This document shows, one piece after another, positions 59,881 to 64,000 of a stretch of DNA of 64,000 nucleotides. Within the stretch, counting starts at the first letter, position 1; each line of letters begins with the position of its first letter. The position numbers and the translations under genes were made by a program. Source of the DNA: Epiperipatus broadwayi (lineage: Eukaryota; Onychophora; Udeonychophora; Euonychophora; Peripatidae); assembly GCA_028023455.1 (NCBI GenBank), contig JAQFVV010000022.1, positions 6,591,100-6,655,099 of the forward strand, written 5' to 3'. The notes beneath the pieces were generated by a model. That model saw only the letters and a list, made by a program, of their open reading frames with translations, was not told the origin of the DNA and searched no databases.

Positions 59881-60649
59881 CTAAATTAGTAAATAGATTA
59901 TCATAATATTAAAAAGCAATATTTTATATAAATAAAAAGTTCATATATATATATATTCTCATTTCTTGAACTTATATATCAAAGTAAAGCATTTTTAATA
60001 ATCTAAAAGCTTTAACAAATTATATAACAATAATTTGGATTTATGAAATTGATGACACAAGTTTTTTTTATATATATACCATATGCCATCTTGGAAGAAT
60101 GGAAAAAAAAGTAAATGGACAATGATATATTAAACTTATTTTGTCATAAAGCCCTTTCTCATTTTTAAAATTGCATCTGAATAAAAAACTGCACATTTAT
60201 TTTTTTAACCAATTATTATTATTTTTTATTTTAAAAAACAATATTAGTGAATACAGCCAATTAGAATATTTTTTGTGACTGATGCTAATAAAACACAAAG
60301 TAAAAATCATAAAAAAAATATTTCAAAATGTATATTTAACTTTGTAACTTGTAAAGCAGAAGAAAAATGTTTCCATTACATAAAATGGACATTGAGAGAA
60401 TAGTTTTTAATATTGATTAGTATCTAATTACATCTCTACATTATATAGAATAAATCACTTCTATTTAAAATTGATTTAAACATTTCTTTCATAAAAATAA
60501 ATAAAGAAATAAAATGCATAGGTAGTTCTATATATATATAAGTATTAAAGGTAAAACAACCTTCCAAATAATCTACAAGCAGGTTAAGGGACTATCCAAC
60601 TTCTCCTTCATGTAGAAATAATAACAAGAAAAAAATCACTAATCTTGCT

Positions 60650-60805
60650 ATTTGTTGGATGATGATGATATCCATTAGTTAGATAAGAAAGATGGATAAA
60701 ATAAAGAAATGTGTGGGGTGACAGGCTAGAAATCGGAGATGGATTGAACTTGTAGAGATATTAATCCTGCAGTGGATTAATAAGGGTTGAAAATAATGAT
60801 GATAG
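60650..60805 (+). mobile_element. RTE LINE 3' terminal fragment
   Basis: AGATGGATAAAATAAAGAAA..TGTGTGGGGTGA corresponds to RWMDEIKKCAG; AATCGGAGATGGATTGAACT..TGTAGAGATATTAATCCTGC..AGTGGATTAATAAGGGTTGA matches the 3' end of copies 1 and 2. Heavily 5'-truncated. Confidence 0.7.
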
Positions 60806-61075
60806 CAAACATTGTTAGATATCTAGTTAGATTGGCTACAAGTTCTTTTACCTGAAAGAAAAATTTTAAATCTGATTAGAACCTGAGAAAATTTTCTTTC
60901 AAATTATATCTGCTCAAATTTGAACTCTTAAGTTCTAAGCATGGCAAGAAATTGTGTCAACATCTACATGAGGATACCATTATGCATATGTTAAAGATAG
61001 TGAGAAAATTATGAAATTGAAAAGAAATTGGATTTAGGGTTGACCAAGTCTTAGTAAGAAATGCCAGTTTTATCA

Positions 61076-61112
61076 CCCATCCATCCATCCATCCATCTAT
61101 CTGTCTGTCCAT
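61076..61112. repeat. CATC/CTGT simple repeat
   Basis: Tandem CATC units followed by CTAT/CTGT variants. Confidence 0.85.
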
Positions 61113-61944
61113 ATCTATACACATACAAATGCACAGTGAACTACTCATGCCCAATACATTGTAATCTATTTGTAGGCTAATTAGAAATACTCAGTACAGC
61201 TTCCTCCAATAAATCAGAAATCTTTTAACTCTGATATATTTATTCATTTAAAGAGAAAAAGCACGAGATAAATGTAATTCTTTCAAATCAGTAATTCAAA
61301 ATTCAGATCTAATGACAGAACAACTATGAAATGATCAAATTCAAGTAATCAAGTTAGCGTATGTAATATAAATATTACATAAATCAATCATAATTTAATA
61401 CACCTAGCATATCAGTCAATCAGACTCTAAATAATTTCATAAAATACTACTCTGGTATCTTTAATTTTGTAGATTATGGACAATAGCACATCACATTAAG
61501 GCTTTAATTTATTAACTGCTTTATCTGCAGAGCATCTGAATAATCACTATGATATACTTTATGATTTTTATAAAATAGTTGAAATGGCAAGTGGTGACTT
61601 ATTCATTATATTAAACAATTATCTTGTTTACAATTAAAAGATTTTTATAAGATATATCTTAATGACATAAAGGCTTTCATTATTTTATAAAGTCTCTCTA
61701 ATTTAAAATGCTAAAATTGTTAAAGGATAGTAAGCAGTGGTGAAATACAATAAATAATGATCAAAAATTACCATTCTGTTGTAAATACCACATTGTGTAA
61801 TTATCCCAAACTGCCTTCAAACAGAGATCTTAAGATATGTTCATACATTTCAAGTGACTGTATGATTACAATTAAAAACATCAATATATCAGTATTTTTT
61901 TTTAATTAAGAGTATAAGACAGTGTCAATATGAATGATATGTTC

Positions 61945-62042
61945 AGATTAGTTTATGGCTACTGACTTTCTTTTAAATGATGAGTACTAGATTAGTATCC
62001 GCACACTTGCTAAAGAAGGCCAATGACCAGAAATAAGTTTGA
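61945..62042. repeat. hairpin repeat, copy 1
   Basis: GATTAGTTTATGGCTACTGA at the left and AAGGCCAATGACCAGAAATA at the right are inverted repeats, enclosing ATGATGAGTACTAG. The same arrangement occurs at 62465-62565 in the same orientation. Confidence 0.65.
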
Positions 62043-62464
62043 AGATACATTATATTATCTGATCCATGAAAATAATCAATTATGGATGAATAAATCATTG
62101 AATGCTAAAGACCTTAGGCAATGAAAAATGGTATAAAAAAAATACTTGAATGTAAAAAAAAATAGCATTTTTATCAAAAAATTATAATGCAAAAAGGGAT
62201 AAAAACCATACTGTTATTGACTATATTAACACCTATGAAAGCAAAGGAAATAATATACAAAACAATTATGATTCTTTTCAGCAAATGCTATGACTAAACT
62301 ATCAGTCCGAAGATTTTGACCAGCAGCAGAGTATTTTAGTATGCTAGCTCCATAATTTGTGTATCTCATTTAGAGCAAAATAAAATGAGATGTTAAGATA
62401 TGAAATGGTATAATCAAGTTTGAGCAATTAATGAAGTCTAGATGAAATTGTTATATTACCACCC

Positions 62465-62565
62465 AAAGATCAATTTCTGGCTATTGACTTTTTTTATCGT
62501 TGATGAGTACTAGTTTTCACATACCTCGCAGAAGGCCAATGACCAGAAACTAATCTAAGATATGG
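62465..62565. repeat. hairpin repeat, copy 2
   Basis: ATTTCTGGCTATTGACTTTT and AAGGCCAATGACCAGAAACT form the stem, with GTTGATGAGTACTAG in the loop. About 520 bp from copy 1; possibly both ends of one small element. Confidence 0.65.
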
Positions 62566-63667
62566 TTATATAGAACACTATATTATTTAGCCTGCACAGA
62601 AAACACACTTATAATACATGGTCCCAGAACAGAGTACATAAAATGAAGGACTACTCTGAATGCAGATGTTGAAAGTAAGAAAAGTCATCTGCTACTTTGC
62701 TACTCATTACAGAAACTATTTTAACTGATATGATATTCATGCTGTTTTAAAATTGTTAAAAATATAAAAAAACAATGTAAACAAACAGAAAACATAAAAA
62801 TGAATAAATTGTTTTCCATTTGACAGATTATAATTTTAAAAACATTAAATATCAAAATTTGATTAAGTATATATGAATAAAAGCTTAAGTTCTCCTTAAC
62901 TAAGCTGAGTGTGATATACCTATTCTATAATTGACAACTATTAAACTGAAAATATAAGTTCAAAGAACTGATTTCAAAATATTAGTTATGCCAAAATCGT
63001 AAGTTAGAATTAGAAGATTATTTGCTTTATTAGAAAGTATAAAAAAGCAGACATATAATTTTGGTCGAATAAAAATTATAATAATTTCATTTCTTTTTAA
63101 ACATTATCATAATAATATATACATTACTTACTTTATGAACAGTATGCATAATCATTAACGTGTTTCATTTATATAATTACACAATTACATGCCCAAAACA
63201 ATTATAGTCAGGTTGGTCAATATTATTAATTATTAAACAGTTGATAATTGTATCATTTATATAAGAATACTAAAACAATTTCCAGAAAGCATGTTGTAAA
63301 ATAAGATATTATATGTTATATAATATCCAATTACAATATAAGATTCACATGGACCAGTTTAGGAAAATCTTTTCAATAATCACACCAAAGCCTTAAATAT
63401 CAGTAAAACAACAGAATTAGCTAGAATCATATTTTACAAGAGGTAGATTTTATGATTATTTTATCTGACGATGTGATAACATTATAGAAGACTTTCAATA
63501 AGCATGATGCTTATTATACAATACATAATTCCTTATTTTACAACTAGTTGACTTGAGAGTGACTTAATGCTTTCATTCATATTACAAATTTCAAATCTTT
63601 AATATAATAATTGATTTAATTATATAACATTCTTAATTTATAATCTTATAAGAGAAGATTGGCTTAC

Positions 63668-64000
63668 TTGTCAACAGATTCATCTATTTTTTTCTTCTTT
63701 GGACTTTGCAGCTCTTTAGGTGATTGAGGTACAGGAAGAGGTGGAGGTAGAGAAGGTGAATTCATGGGTAAAGGTGGTGGTAAACATGGAGATGGGAGAG
63801 GTGGAGGTGGTAAAGATAAAGAAGGTGGGGGTAAAGATGAGGAAGATGGAGGAGGTAGAGATAATGAGGAAGAAGATTGTGAAGATAAAGAAGGATGTAT
63901 GGAGGATGAAGAGAGAATATTAGATCCATGGCTCATTGGATTAATTGTAATTCGTTTAGGAGCATGGCCCAACTGAGCAGGAGTTGGTGCTAAGATAAAC
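63668..64000 (-). CDS. cic: capicua exon E (Ser/Pro-rich region), runs off the right edge
   Basis: This 333-bp stretch is open on the minus strand and continues past the window end. Read from position 64000 with one leading base it begins FILAPTPAQLGHAPKR, a block conserved in capicua proteins. It continues with a Ser-rich run and then long Pro/Leu/Ser repeats of PPPLP type, ending in a basic KKKKID segment and ESVD plus two bases of a Lys codon. The donor is CAA|GTAAGC, where the intron starts at 63667 (phase 2). Low-complexity proline/serine stretches in this part are usual for capicua and are expected to be disordered. Two plus-strand open frames over the same bases (63720-63976) are Glu/Gly-rich shadows of the repeat and are not genes. 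Confidence 0.9.

Larger units (their letters stand above)
59881..63667 (-). other. cic intron E-D (3.8 kb)
   Basis: Phase-2 intron, donor GTAAGC at 63667 and acceptor TTTAG at 59881. It carries an RTE 3' fragment, a CATC simple repeat and two related hairpin repeats. The remainder has nothing I recognise. Confidence 0.85.
27823..64000 (-). other. cic: capicua (cic) gene, 3' part: five coding exons and four introns
   Basis: Five minus-strand exons join in one frame: 63668-64000, 59741-59880, 57538-57729, 40281-40427 and 27823-28142. Every junction has GT donor and AG acceptor sites, with intron phases 2, 1, 1, 1. The spliced partial CDS is 1,132 nt, about 376 codons plus stop. Recognised capicua landmarks, in order, are FILAPTPAQLG, the [13 protein letters not shown] block, a Ser/Thr-Pro-rich linker and the C-terminal C1 domain ([17 protein letters not shown] ... 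[14 protein letters not shown]). Capicua is a nuclear HMG-box repressor that is relieved by receptor tyrosine kinase/ERK signalling; the C1 domain works with the HMG box in binding DNA. The HMG box and the N-terminus lie beyond position 64000. Family assignment rests on remembered conserved blocks, not on a search. Confidence 0.93.

Noticed and set aside
62500-62535. TTGATGAG...GAAACTAATC as another hammerhead
   Set aside because: The GAAA box lies in the outer stem of a hairpin whose other strand pairs with it, and no stem I or stem II in the right places can be drawn.
63720-63976. Two plus-strand open frames rich in Glu and Gly opposite the last cic exon in the window
   Set aside because: They are the complement of the Ser/Pro-rich capicua coding repeat, whose minus frame fits conserved capicua blocks and splice phase.
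1-64000. CRISPR arrays, operons, ribosome binding sites, bacterial-style terminators
   Set aside because: The sequence is animal nuclear DNA with spliceosomal introns; no such features are present.

Overview
The window is AT-rich animal nuclear DNA with very long introns, dense repeats and one recognisable host gene. The gene is the 3' end of capicua (cic), an HMG-box transcriptional repressor, on the minus strand. Five coding exons at the right side and middle of the window splice together in frame, and the stop codon is at 27823-27825. The repeats are an RTE-type LINE in several copies, a second and a third non-LTR family, a Penelope-like element (PLE), a hAT deletion derivative, tRNA-like SINEs and several foldback/MITE families. 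Together with the long AT-rich introns they fit a mollusc, most likely a coleoid cephalopod such as an octopus. The organism is an inference, not read directly from a species-specific marker.

Layout. 1-27.8 kb lies downstream of cic and holds only mobile DNA: a full-length but dead RTE LINE with an 11-bp target-site duplication (516-3545), a 5'-truncated RTE copy with a nested insertion (6424-9412), LINE 3' fragments, foldback repeats, and a 494-bp hAT element with a perfect 8-bp duplication (26089-26582). 27.8-64 kb is the cic gene: exons at 27823-28142, 40281-40427, 57538-57729, 59741-59880 and 63668-64000 (continuing off the window), separated by introns of about 12.1, 17.1, 2.0 and 3.8 kb. 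The two largest introns carry the PLE, the LINEs, several MITEs and SINE-like copies.

The most interesting signal is a set of hammerhead-ribozyme-like motifs in small repeats. One family (copies near 5.2, 6.2, 14.1 and 22.6 kb) has a CUGAUGA box, a short stem II, a GAAA box, a self-complementary ACUAGU stem III and, in two copies, a GUC cleavage triplet. A different repeat at 36.27-36.31 kb has the same architecture with a self-complementary AUGCAU stem III and an AUC triplet. Palindromic stem III loops of this kind are described for type I hammerheads of Penelope-like elements and metazoan retrozymes. A PLE remnant with a GIY-YIG endonuclease lies in the same window.

Only cic is likely to encode a functional host protein. 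All transposon open reading frames seen here are broken. No CRISPR, operon or bacterial feature is present, and no functional tRNA or rRNA gene was recognised by eye.
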